From Fidelibacterota bacterium (lineage in GTDB: Bacteria; Fidelibacterota; Fidelibacteria; Fidelibacterales; Fidelibacteraceae), in NCBI GenBank assembly GCA_030629925.1, contig DAOVOB010000068.1, positions 1-6,432 of the forward strand: a stretch of 6,432 nt of DNA. Reading direction: 5' to 3'. The translations under genes were made by a program, and so were the position numbers. Positions 1-5,973 of the stretch are shown piece by piece (the stretch's first letter is position 1; the number at the start of each line of letters is the position of its first letter). A model generated the notes under the pieces. It did no database searches, had not been told where the DNA came from, and saw only the letters and a list, made by a program, of their open reading frames with translations.

Positions 1-396
1 AAGGCAACTGAAGAAGTTGACAGTATTAAAACATTAGCAGCAGAAGTTGCTAAAAAAGCACAAGCAGGTGAAGATTTTGTTTCTCTTGTTGCCGCTTATA
101 GTGAAGATCCCGGTTCTAATACAAACGGTGGGCTTTATGCCGATTTCCCCCGGGGCCGCATGGTTCAATCTTTTGAAGACGCTAGCTTCACCCTTCCTAT
201 CGGTACGATAACCGATCTTGTAGAAACACCTTACGGATACCATATAATTAAAATTGAAGACCGCAAGGCAGGCAAAACTCTTGAAGATGTTCGCCCTGAA
301 GTTGTCGCGACCTTAAAAGAACAGAAAAAAGAAGCTGCTTTCCCGCCGGTACTTGATAGTTTGGTTGCAAAGTATGAATTTACTTTTACGCTCTAG
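1..396 (+). CDS. Peptidyl-prolyl cis-trans isomerase, parvulin (PpiC/SurA) type, 3' part
   Basis: This is the C-terminal 131 residues of a parvulin-type prolyl isomerase; the gene starts left of the window and stops with TAG at 394-396. Such proteins act in the periplasm or at the membrane, helping secreted and outer-membrane proteins fold. The visible part is a rotamase domain: an AGEDF..L...YSEDPGS stretch (residues 22-39), an NGG turn (42-44), FPRGRMVQSFEDASF (49-63), a G-x-I segment (68-70), and the closing YGYHIIKIEDR strand (78-88), the usual end of the fold. About 40 mostly charged helical residues follow (KTLEDVRPEV...LKEQKKE), ending in hydrophobic YEFTFTL. A helical tail after the rotamase domain is common in SurA/PrsA/PpiD-like chaperones. 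The N-terminus is missing, so signal peptide, lipoprotein or anchor status, and the number of rotamase domains, cannot be told. A strong terminator 22 bases downstream separates it from ctpA. The family call is secure; the subfamily is not. Confidence 0.93.
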   Translation, partial: KATEEVDSIKTLAAEVAKKAQAGEDFVSLVAAYSEDPGSNTNGGLYADFPRGRMVQSFEDASFTLPIGTITDLVETPYGYHIIKIEDRKAGKTLEDVRPEVVATLKEQKKEAAFPPVLDSLVAKYEFTFTL

Positions 397-418
397 AAAT
401 TAAGGCGAGCAATATATG

Positions 419-450
419 AAACACCCCGAGTTTTCGGGGTGTTTTTTCTT
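419..450 (+). terminator. Intrinsic terminator after the parvulin gene
   Basis: A perfect 11-bp stem (419-429 paired with 434-444; core ACACCCCGA / TCGGGGTGT) closes on a four-base loop and runs into a T-rich tract (439-460, TGTTTTTTCTTTTTCTTT). It lies 22 bases after the stop codon. The T tract is on the plus-strand side only, so it ends rightward transcription from the isomerase gene. ctpA therefore probably needs its own promoter. Confidence 0.93.
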
Positions 451-477
451 TTTCTTTATTTGTTAAATTGAGGAAAG

Positions 478-507
478 ATGAAACAAAAGATAGGAGAAAA
501 GCGATAA
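478..507 (+). other. Possible 9-codon leader ORF upstream of ctpA
   Basis: A minimal ORF, MKQKIGEKR followed by TAA, starts at an ATG with a well-placed purine-rich ribosome site (GAGGAAAG, 470-477) just ahead of it. The region also carries AGGAG at 492-496. It lies between the upstream terminator and ctpA. It could be a translated leader, or a chance ATG after a purine run. If transcription starts at the -10 box at 514-519 it would not be in the message at all. No attenuator-type repeated codons are seen. Confidence 0.2.
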
Positions 508-513
508 AATTAA

Positions 514-519
514 TATAAT
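514..519 (+). promoter_or_regulatory. Candidate -10 box for ctpA (TATAAT)
   Basis: A perfect TATAAT hexamer sits in a very AT-rich stretch (503-520) between the upstream terminator and the ctpA start codons. No convincing -35 element is present 16-18 bases upstream (the 17-base position reads TAGGAG), and there is no extended TGN motif, so the call rests on the -10 alone. If real, transcription would begin near 525-527. That would exclude the TTG at 519 as the start codon and favour the ATGs at 543, 561 or 570. Confidence 0.35.
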
Positions 520-560
520 TGCTGGAAAACGGTTGGAAAACCATGGAGAAAGAAAAAATT

Positions 561-2165
561 ATGGCCTTTATGAAACGAAACAAAAGAACTATTGTGCTTT
601 CAATAGTGGCACTGGTGCTGTTATTTAGTATATCGCATATATCCCGACTTCGTGCAGATGCACGTGATATTTATGAAAAGCTGCAAGTTCTAACAGATAT
701 TATAGGGATCGTAAACGAAAATTACGTCGAAGATGTTAATTGGGATAACACAATGGAAGGTGCTTACCGCGGTCTACTTGAACAGCTTGACCCGCATTCG
801 ACCTATATTCCCGCAAAGCGCTTCAAGTCGGTTCAAGAAACATTTGAAGGTGAATTCCAGGGCATTGGTATCGAATATGATATTATTGATGGTTATATTA
901 CGGTTATTTCCCCCATTATAGGAACCCCCGCCGATAAAGTTGGACTACAATCGGGAGATAAATTTTTAAAGATCGATGATGAATCCGCCTATAAGATCAC
1001 CCGTGACGAAACAAAGAAAAAATTACGCGGTAAAAAGGGCACTAAAGTAGTTGTTAATGTTTTGCGCCCCGGTATTGAAGAACCGTTTGATGTTACGATC
1101 ACCCGAGATGATATTCCGCTTTATTCTGTTTCCGGGTATTTTATGCTGGATGATGAAACGGCATATATTCTCCTGAATCGTTTTGCGGAAAAAACATACA
1201 AAGAATTTTCAGATGCTATGGAAGCCTTAAAAAAAGATGGGATGAAATCAGTTATTCTTGATCTTCGCTATAATAGTGGTGGATATATGAACCAGGCTAT
1301 TGATATCCTAGATGAATTCGTGGAAGCCGGCGATACACTCGTTTACACACAAGGTAGGATACGAAAGGCGAACCGCTATTATATTGCTACCAAAAAGGGT
1401 AAATATGAAGATGTGCCTATCACAGTTTTGATCAATCGCGGATCTGCTTCCGCGTCGGAAATTGTTTCGGGCGCGCTACAGGATCTTGACCGTGGTTTGA
1501 TCGTTGGGGAAACTTCTTTTGGAAAAGGGCTGGTACAAAACCAGTGGAGTATGCGAGACGGTTCCGCTATTCGCGTAACAACCGCTCATTATTTTACCCC
1601 TTCGGGCCGATTGATACAGCGCTCTTATAAAGACGGTGTTGATCAGTATTACGAAGACCTATATACTCTCCCAGATAGTGTGTTCAATGATTCGCTTGAT
1701 AAAAATCTACACTTGCGCCCGAAACATACAACCAAGAACGGACGGATCGTTTATGGTGGTGGCGGTATAACACCGGACATCATCGTGAAACGAAATTATG
1801 ATCTAAGCAAAAGCACAATGAGTATTTTCAGCCAAGATGTTCGCGTGTTTTTTAAATTTGCACAAAAATATGGACGCAAGCATCCTGAATACAAAAGTGA
1901 TGTAAATACTTTTCTCTATGACATTAAATTTGATAAAACATTTATTCCTGAGCTTCATGAGTTTGCCGCTAAAAGTATTAAAGATCTAAAAGTAGAAGAA
2001 CTTACCAAAGATAGAGATTATCTGGAAATGCAGATCAAATCGGAACTGGCAAAGATATGGTGGAATAATAACGCTTATTACGAAGCGCGCCTTTTGAGTG
2101 ACAATCAGTTTAAAAAGGCTTTTCAGTCCACGAAAGAAGCGCAAAAGTTTATGGCAATTCATTAA
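561..2165 (+). CDS. ctpA: Membrane-anchored C-terminal processing peptidase (S41A, CtpA/Prc family)
   Basis: A serine protease that cuts periplasmic or envelope proteins from their C-terminal end; the family uses a Ser/Lys dyad. Counting from ATG 561 (534 aa): a basic start (MKRNKR), one membrane helix at about 9-28 as signal anchor, a helical N-cap with the LLEQLDPHSTYIP motif (72-84), a PDZ domain at about 97-176 (GEFQGIGIEY; LQSGDKFLKID) that would bind substrate C-termini, then the peptidase core. The core shows LDLRYNSGG (233-241), GSASASE with nucleophile Ser297, FGKGLVQ with general base Lys322 and Gln326, and GGGGITPDI (399-407). The 25-residue Ser-Lys spacing matches the family, so it should be active. 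A charged, mostly helical tail of about 125 residues follows the core, as in many FCB-group homologues. The start is uncertain: the frame is open back to TTG 519, with ATGs at 543, 561 and 570. I chose 561 for the GGAGAAAG ribosome site (545-552). It appears to be transcribed alone. Confidence 0.95.
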   Translation: MAFMKRNKRTIVLSIVALVLLFSISHISRLRADARDIYEKLQVLTDIIGIVNENYVEDVNWDNTMEGAYRGLLEQLDPHSTYIPAKRFKSVQETFEGEFQGIGIEYDIIDGYITVISPIIGTPADKVGLQSGDKFLKIDDESAYKITRDETKKKLRGKKGTKVVVNVLRPGIEEPFDVTITRDDIPLYSVSGYFMLDDETAYILLNRFAEKTYKEFSDAMEALKKDGMKSVILDLRYNSGGYMNQAIDILDEFVEAGDTLVYTQGRIRKANRYYIATKKGKYEDVPITVLINRGSASASEIVSGALQDLDRGLIVGETSFGKGLVQNQWSMRDGSAIRVTTAHYFTPSGRLIQRSYKDGVDQYYEDLYTLPDSVFNDSLDKNLHLRPKHTTKNGRIVYGGGGITPDIIVKRNYDLSKSTMSIFSQDVRVFFKFAQKYGRKHPEYKSDVNTFLYDIKFDKTFIPELHEFAAKSIKDLKVEELTKDRDYLEMQIKSELAKIWWNNNAYYEARLLSDNQFKKAFQSTKEAQKFMAIH

Positions 2166-2172
2166 TAATTTA

Positions 2173-2201
2173 TTGACTTTATAGGCGTATTTGATTAATA
2201 T
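2173..2201 (+). promoter_or_regulatory. Sigma70-type promoter of the exbB-exbD-exbD-tonB operon
   Basis: TTGACT (2173-2178, five of six matches to the -35 consensus) is separated by exactly 17 bases from TAATAT (2196-2201, four of six to the -10) in an AT-rich setting. Transcription would start near 2208, giving an untranslated leader of about 40 bases before the exbB ATG. It begins 8 bases after the ctpA stop with no terminator between them, so some read-through from ctpA is possible. No clear Fur-box-like operator could be made out around it. Confidence 0.72.
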
Positions 2202-2248
2202 GATATGTTGTACACGTAAATTAAAACGATAATTTGGAGGTCGATTTT

Positions 2249-2863
2249 ATGGTAAAGCTCTTTTTAGAAGGTGGCGCATTCATGTGGCCAATCTTGGGTG
2301 TTTTTATTGTTGGTCTTGTTGTTGTATTTGAACGTCTTTATGCGTTAATTACAATTTCATCCCAAACAAAAGCTTTCACCAAAATTATTAAAGGTACTTT
2401 GGAAGAAGATGGAGTTGAAGCAGCTCTTGCGGTTTGTCAAGAATCCAACAGCCCTATTGCCATTATGTATGCAGAAGCCCTGCGTCATGCGGATAAAGGC
2501 TTGGAGAGAGTTGAAAAAACTTTGGATACGATTGGTTCACTGGAAATGACTTTCCTTGAAAAGAACCAGATCTGGTTGTCCACTGTGATCGTTATTGCAC
2601 CGATGCTTGGTTTTACGGGAACGGTTTCGGGTATGGTCACCGCTTTCCAGGATATTGCAGCTTCTAACGATATGTCTCCGGCCATTGTTGCCGTTGGTAT
2701 TTCTCAAGCGCTTTTGACCACATTGTTTGGTCTTGTTGTGGCTATGATCATCCAGGTATTCCAGAATTTCTTTCTTTTCCAGATCGACAATCTTGTCATC
2801 GACATGGAAAGAAGTTCTTTAGACCTGCTTGATACGCTTGAAACACAGAAGCTCAAAAAATAA
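2249..2863 (+). CDS. exbB: ExbB/TolQ/MotA-family proton channel subunit
   Basis: Inner-membrane subunit that, with ExbD, forms the proton-driven motor energising TonB. The 204-aa product has the family layout: membrane helix 1 at about 13-34, a cytoplasmic helical region (about 36-108), then helices 2 and 3 at about 110-133 and 145-177. Helix 2 carries the family hallmark APMLGFTGTVSGMVTAF (117-133). Helix 3 carries GISQALLTTLFGL (150-162), with Thr125 and Thr158 at the usual pore threonine sites. Gln153 sits where E. coli ExbB has a conserved Glu in helix 3. The start is ATG 2249, preceded by TTGGAGG (2234-2240) with an 8-base spacer. A longer reading from TTG 2234 would overlap its own ribosome site and is rejected. 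It is the first gene of the operon, 23 bases before exbD1. The protein could be called TolQ on sequence alone, but tonB downstream and the absence of tolB/pal favour ExbB. Confidence 0.93.
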   Translation: MVKLFLEGGAFMWPILGVFIVGLVVVFERLYALITISSQTKAFTKIIKGTLEEDGVEAALAVCQESNSPIAIMYAEALRHADKGLERVEKTLDTIGSLEMTFLEKNQIWLSTVIVIAPMLGFTGTVSGMVTAFQDIAASNDMSPAIVAVGISQALLTTLFGLVVAMIIQVFQNFFLFQIDNLVIDMERSSLDLLDTLETQKLKK

Positions 2864-2886
2864 AACGGATATGATAGGAAGATCAA

Positions 2887-3285
2887 ATGTTAGGTAAGAA
2901 AAAACGTCCGCCTGCAGAGATCCCGAGTTCGTCAATGTCTGACATTGCGTTTCTGTTATTGGTCTTTTTCCTTTTGGTATCAAATGTTGATACTGATAAA
3001 GGTCTGGGAGTTGTTTTGCCTCCACCCGGTGACTCAGAGATCAAGTTGAATCCCAAGAACATTACTATGGTATTGATTAATGCCACAGGGGATGTCCTGT
3101 TCAACGATGAGGTTATACCGGTTGAGCAAATCACGGCGCGTGCGCGCCAGCTTGAAGCAAGCAATCGCAACATGGTGTTTTCGGTTCAAACGGACCGAAA
3201 AACCAAATATCAAGACTATATTGATGTAGTTGATCAGCTAATTGCTGCAAACGTCAAGAAACTGGCACTTATTGGAACGCAGTAG
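2887..3285 (+). CDS. exbD: ExbD/TolR-family motor subunit, first copy (ExbD1)
   Basis: A 132-aa biopolymer-transport protein with a short basic cytoplasmic start (MLGKKKRPP), one membrane helix at about 19-34, and a periplasmic domain. The signature PSSSMSDIAFLLLVFFLL (13-30) places Asp19 at the membrane-embedded, proton-carrying aspartate of the family (Asp25 in E. coli ExbD). The helix is followed by VDTDKGLGVVLPPPG (34-48) and a periplasmic alpha/beta domain with VFSVQTDRKTKYQDYIDVVDQ (97-117), the usual family C-terminal pattern. The ribosome site AGGAAG (2876-2881) lies 5 bases before the ATG. A second, diverged ExbD follows after 8 bases, so this is one half of a tandem pair working with the ExbB above. 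Confidence 0.95.
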   Translation: MLGKKKRPPAEIPSSSMSDIAFLLLVFFLLVSNVDTDKGLGVVLPPPGDSEIKLNPKNITMVLINATGDVLFNDEVIPVEQITARARQLEASNRNMVFSVQTDRKTKYQDYIDVVDQLIAANVKKLALIGTQ

Positions 3286-3293
3286 GAGGTACT

Positions 3294-3701
3294 ATGGCGA
3301 TAAGAAAAAAAACAAAAGCGAAAAATGGAATTCCAACCTCCTCCATGTCCGATATTATTTTTATGTTGCTAATCTTCTTTATGGCGGCAACATCATTGAA
3401 GACAGTGGAAGGACTTAAGGTCAAGCTTCCCCGTGCACGATCTATTGCTAAACTGGACACACCGAAACAGTCGGTACTCTTTGTTTTCATCGATCGCGCA
3501 GGCCGCATCAGCATTCAAGATAAATTACTCAACGTCGAAGATGTTTCAGAAGTAATCTATCCCTTGCGCAGAAATGACAATATGTTAACCATTTCGATGC
3601 GCTCCGATCAGGAAACGCAAATGGGGGTTGTCTCAGATGTTCAAAATGAACTACGAGACGCCAGTGCGCTGAAAATAAACTATTCAGCGAAACCAAAATA
3701 G
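3294..3701 (+). CDS. exbD: ExbD/TolR-family motor subunit, second copy (ExbD2)
   Basis: A 135-aa paralogue of the preceding gene: a very basic cytoplasmic start (MAIRKKTKAK), a membrane helix at about 20-35 opened by PTSSMSDIIFMLLIFFM (14-30), with Asp20 at the proton-carrying position. After the helix it differs from ExbD1: TVEGLKVKLPRARSI replaces the PPPG stretch, and the protein ends with MGVVSDVQNELRDASALKINYSAKPK (109-134 region). The LR.A.ALKINYS ending is typical of the second ExbD in Bacteroidota-like operons. Its ribosome site AGGAGG (3284-3289) overlaps the stop codon of exbD1, so the two genes are probably translationally coupled, which would keep their products near equal in amount. 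tonB starts 19 bases downstream. Confidence 0.95.
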   Translation: MAIRKKTKAKNGIPTSSMSDIIFMLLIFFMAATSLKTVEGLKVKLPRARSIAKLDTPKQSVLFVFIDRAGRISIQDKLLNVEDVSEVIYPLRRNDNMLTISMRSDQETQMGVVSDVQNELRDASALKINYSAKPK

Positions 3702-3720
3702 ATAGAATAGGAGTCACATA

Positions 3721-4377
3721 ATGCCAGCAAAACAATTTGAACGTTTTAAAGCCCGCTCCGGTTTTATGACCGAGATCGCAATGGTGGCTGTTTTAGCATT
3801 GCTTGTGTTATCTGTCTATCTGTTTCCTAAGTTTGACCGCGATTCGCAGCTCGCAAGAGAAACGGTTATTGAATTCATACAGTCTGAAGAGATCCCACAG
3901 ATCGAACTTCAGCAGATGCAAGCACCCCAGCAACGTCCCTCTATCCCGGTAATGAGTGAAGACGAAGAAATATCTGAAGACTTCACGATTGACGATATGG
4001 ACTTTGATGATTACGAAGCCCTTGATGCGCCGCCCCCACCACCAAGTGATGGAAGTGGCGGGATCGTAGTGGAGTTTATTGCTTACGATGAACCCCCAAC
4101 ACCTATTGGCGGCCAAGCTGCTATCTCACGCAATACAGTTTATCCTGAAATTGCAAAAGAAGCCGGTATAGAAGGCCAAGTTGTTGTTCAGGCTTTTATC
4201 AATGCAAATGGTGTAGTGGAACATTGTTTGATCCTTAAGGGCATGTCGGGTACCGGATTGGACGAAGCAGCTATTAAAGCAATCAAAAAAACCAAATTCA
4301 AACCAGCAAAACAGCGTGACAGAAATGTGGGTGTCTGGATTTCAATTCCAGTTACATTCAGGCTGAACACAAAATAA
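3721..4377 (+). CDS. tonB: TonB energy transducer
   Basis: This protein links the ExbB/ExbD motor to TonB-dependent outer-membrane transporters. The 218-aa product has a short cytoplasmic N-terminus, one membrane helix (about 16-35, ending at FPKF), a periplasmic linker (about 37-135), and a TonB C-terminal domain (about 137-216). That domain includes YPEIAKEAGIEGQVVVQAFI (141-160), a glycine/aspartate-rich turn GTGLDEAAIKAIKKTKFKPA (177-196) and the closing strand WISIPVTFRL (206-215). The PTPIGG motif just before it (126-131) is typical of FCB-group TonBs. The linker is short, with a strongly acidic segment (79-102, rich in Asp and Glu) and a run of five prolines (104-108), unlike the long Pro-Glu/Pro-Lys linker of enterobacterial TonB. 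The membrane helix has no histidine, but has Glu18 at its edge. The ribosome site AGGAG (3709-3713) is 7 bases before the ATG. Last gene of the operon. Confidence 0.95.
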   Translation: MPAKQFERFKARSGFMTEIAMVAVLALLVLSVYLFPKFDRDSQLARETVIEFIQSEEIPQIELQQMQAPQQRPSIPVMSEDEEISEDFTIDDMDFDDYEALDAPPPPPSDGSGGIVVEFIAYDEPPTPIGGQAAISRNTVYPEIAKEAGIEGQVVVQAFINANGVVEHCLILKGMSGTGLDEAAIKAIKKTKFKPAKQRDRNVGVWISIPVTFRLNTK

Positions 4378-4385
4378 TTATATAT

Positions 4386-4429
4386 AAAACCTGTGGTATT
4401 ATGTGTAAACGTAGTAACGCAGGTTTTTT
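4386..4429 (+). terminator. Hairpin terminator after tonB
   Basis: A long imperfect stem pairs 4386-4404 with 4409-4427: 15 Watson-Crick pairs, three G-U pairs and one G-A mismatch, closing on a GTAA loop, which fits the stable GNRA class. The outer part is AAAACCTG / CAGGTTTT and runs into six T (4424-4429). It starts 8 bases after the tonB stop codon. The AT-rich flank makes it somewhat weaker than the terminator at 419-450, and only about 42 bases separate it from glgA, so partial read-through into glgA is possible. Confidence 0.82.
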
Positions 4430-4471
4430 ATATGTGTCAAGTATTAGATCTCAATACAAGAAAGGGCTGTC

Positions 4472-5959
4472 ATGAGTAAAAAACGCAATATCTTATTCGT
4501 AACATCAGAAAGCGTTCCTTATGCAAAATCCGGGGGATTAGCAGATGTTACCGGCGCACTTTCAAAAACCTTGGCAGAAAATGGCCACAAAGTAATAGTC
4601 GTAATGCCCTATTATGCCAGTATTCCAGCTGAATTGATCCGTTCTGCCGAAGCTCCATTTTCCATGAACGTGTGGATGGGTGACATAGAAGAATGGTGTT
4701 TGGTTCACCCTAAAAAAATCAATGAAAATCTTGAATATTACTTCATTGATTTCCAAAATTATTATTTTCGCGACGGCATGTATCACAATCTTGCCATGCA
4801 GGATTATCTTGATAATCCCAAACGATTTGCATTTCTATCACAGGCCGCCATGTATTTGTGTAAAACCAAGCAGATCAAGATAGACATTGTTCATGCGCAT
4901 GATTGGCAGGGCTCGGCTGCTCTTGCATATCTAAAGACCCATCACTGGAATGATGAATATCTTGGAAGTGCCGCCGGCGTGTTGACCATACACAATATTG
5001 GCTATCAGGGAAAATATCCCAAGAATGATTATTCTTATCTCGGTTTCCGTGAAGAAGATTATAATCAATTTATTTTTGAAGATTTTGGTGGTATTAATCT
5101 ACTAAAGGGTGGCATTCATTTTGCTGATATTGTTAACACAGTTAGCCCCGCCTATGCCAATGAAACCTTAACATCAGAATATTCTCACGGACTTGATAAT
5201 ATCCTTCGCATGAAAGGTGAACAGTATATTGGTATTCTCAATGGCGTTGATTATGCCGAATGGGACCCACAGAACGATAAGCTTATCAGTAAAAGCTTTA
5301 GTGTTAAAAATATGTCCGGTAAAGCAAGCTGTAAGAAAGATTTACGCCAACACTACGGATTGGCAGAGAACGATGCGCCCATTATTGGAATTGTTAGTCG
5401 TATGGTCGAACAAAAGGGCTTACACATGCTTGCAAATAGCATTGAAGCCATTGTAAAGAACATGCACGTTCAATTCGCCATTTTGGGTTCGGGAGACAAG
5501 GGTCTTGAGTCTTATTTTGCTTCATTACCGGATAAATATCCCGGACAGATAGGGGTGCAGATTGGATACGATAATACTCTTGCCCACAAGATTGAAGCCG
5601 GGGCTGATTTTTTTATAATGCCTTCTCTTTATGAGCCATGCGGATTGAATCAAATTTATTCACTCCGATATGGGACACTACCCATTGTGCGAGCAACGGG
5701 CGGGCTTGATGATACAGTTGAACAATACGACGAATCTACCGGCGAGGGCACGGGTTTTAAATTCTTTGATGCAACCGAAAGAGCGATTTATAATACTGTC
5801 GGTTGGGCTATTTCTACATATTATGACCGCCCACAGCATTATCGGGCAATGCAGAAACGTGCAATACAGAGATCTTTTTCATGGAAAGATAGCGCCAATC
5901 GCTATGAAACGGCATATGAACATGCTATTCAAATAAAGAAGAATAAAACCCAAGCTTAA
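4472..5959 (+). CDS. glgA: Glycogen synthase (ADP/NDP-glucose alpha-1,4-glucan glucosyltransferase, GT5)
   Basis: A cytoplasmic enzyme that extends alpha-1,4-glucan chains from a nucleotide-activated glucose, normally ADP-glucose in bacteria, in glycogen synthesis. The 495-aa length is close to the usual length for the family. The N-terminal domain opens with ILFVTSESVPYAKSGGLADV (7-26), whose KSGGLAD loop binds the nucleotide sugar and marks GT5, followed by HAHDW (141-145) and HNIGYQG (174-180). The C-terminal Rossmann domain has LNGVD (256-260), SRMVEQKG (309-316) with Arg310 and Lys315 at the expected phosphate-contacting sites, and PSLYEPCGLNQIYSLRYGT (384-402) with Glu388 as the conserved catalytic-site acid, then TGGLDDTV (409-416). 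It should be active. The start ATG has a modest ribosome site (AAAGGG, 4461-4466) 5 bases upstream. No other glycogen gene is visible nearby. It may have a weak promoter of its own or rely on read-through past the tonB terminator; neither is clear. Confidence 0.97.
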   Translation: MSKKRNILFVTSESVPYAKSGGLADVTGALSKTLAENGHKVIVVMPYYASIPAELIRSAEAPFSMNVWMGDIEEWCLVHPKKINENLEYYFIDFQNYYFRDGMYHNLAMQDYLDNPKRFAFLSQAAMYLCKTKQIKIDIVHAHDWQGSAALAYLKTHHWNDEYLGSAAGVLTIHNIGYQGKYPKNDYSYLGFREEDYNQFIFEDFGGINLLKGGIHFADIVNTVSPAYANETLTSEYSHGLDNILRMKGEQYIGILNGVDYAEWDPQNDKLISKSFSVKNMSGKASCKKDLRQHYGLAENDAPIIGIVSRMVEQKGLHMLANSIEAIVKNMHVQFAILGSGDKGLESYFASLPDKYPGQIGVQIGYDNTLAHKIEAGADFFIMPSLYEPCGLNQIYSLRYGTLPIVRATGGLDDTVEQYDESTGEGTGFKFFDATERAIYNTVGWAISTYYDRPQHYRAMQKRAIQRSFSWKDSANRYETAYEHAIQIKKNKTQA

Positions 5960-5973
5960 GACAAAGAGAAAGA

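Noticed and set aside
2190..2215. Possible Fur box over the exbB promoter
   Set aside because: Compared with the 19-base Fur consensus only about half the positions match, which an AT-rich stretch reaches by chance; no inverted-repeat symmetry is seen.
2234..2248. TTG start for ExbB giving five extra residues
   Set aside because: The TTG is part of the Shine-Dalgarno sequence TTGGAGG for the ATG at 2249, which has an ideal 8-base spacer and gives the standard family N-terminus.
2883..3173. 96-codon minus-strand ORF opposite exbD1
   Set aside because: It mirrors exbD1, whose family signature is unmistakable on the plus strand; no independent coding evidence.
3808..4116. 102-codon minus-strand ORF inside tonB
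   Set aside because: It lies wholly opposite a well-supported tonB gene, has no recognisable domain and no ribosome site of note; it is a shadow of the acidic, proline-rich coding stretch.
5276..5287. Perfect 12-base palindrome GATAAGCTTATC inside glgA
   Set aside because: Single copy, in mid-gene, with no T tract or partner site; expected by chance at this scale.
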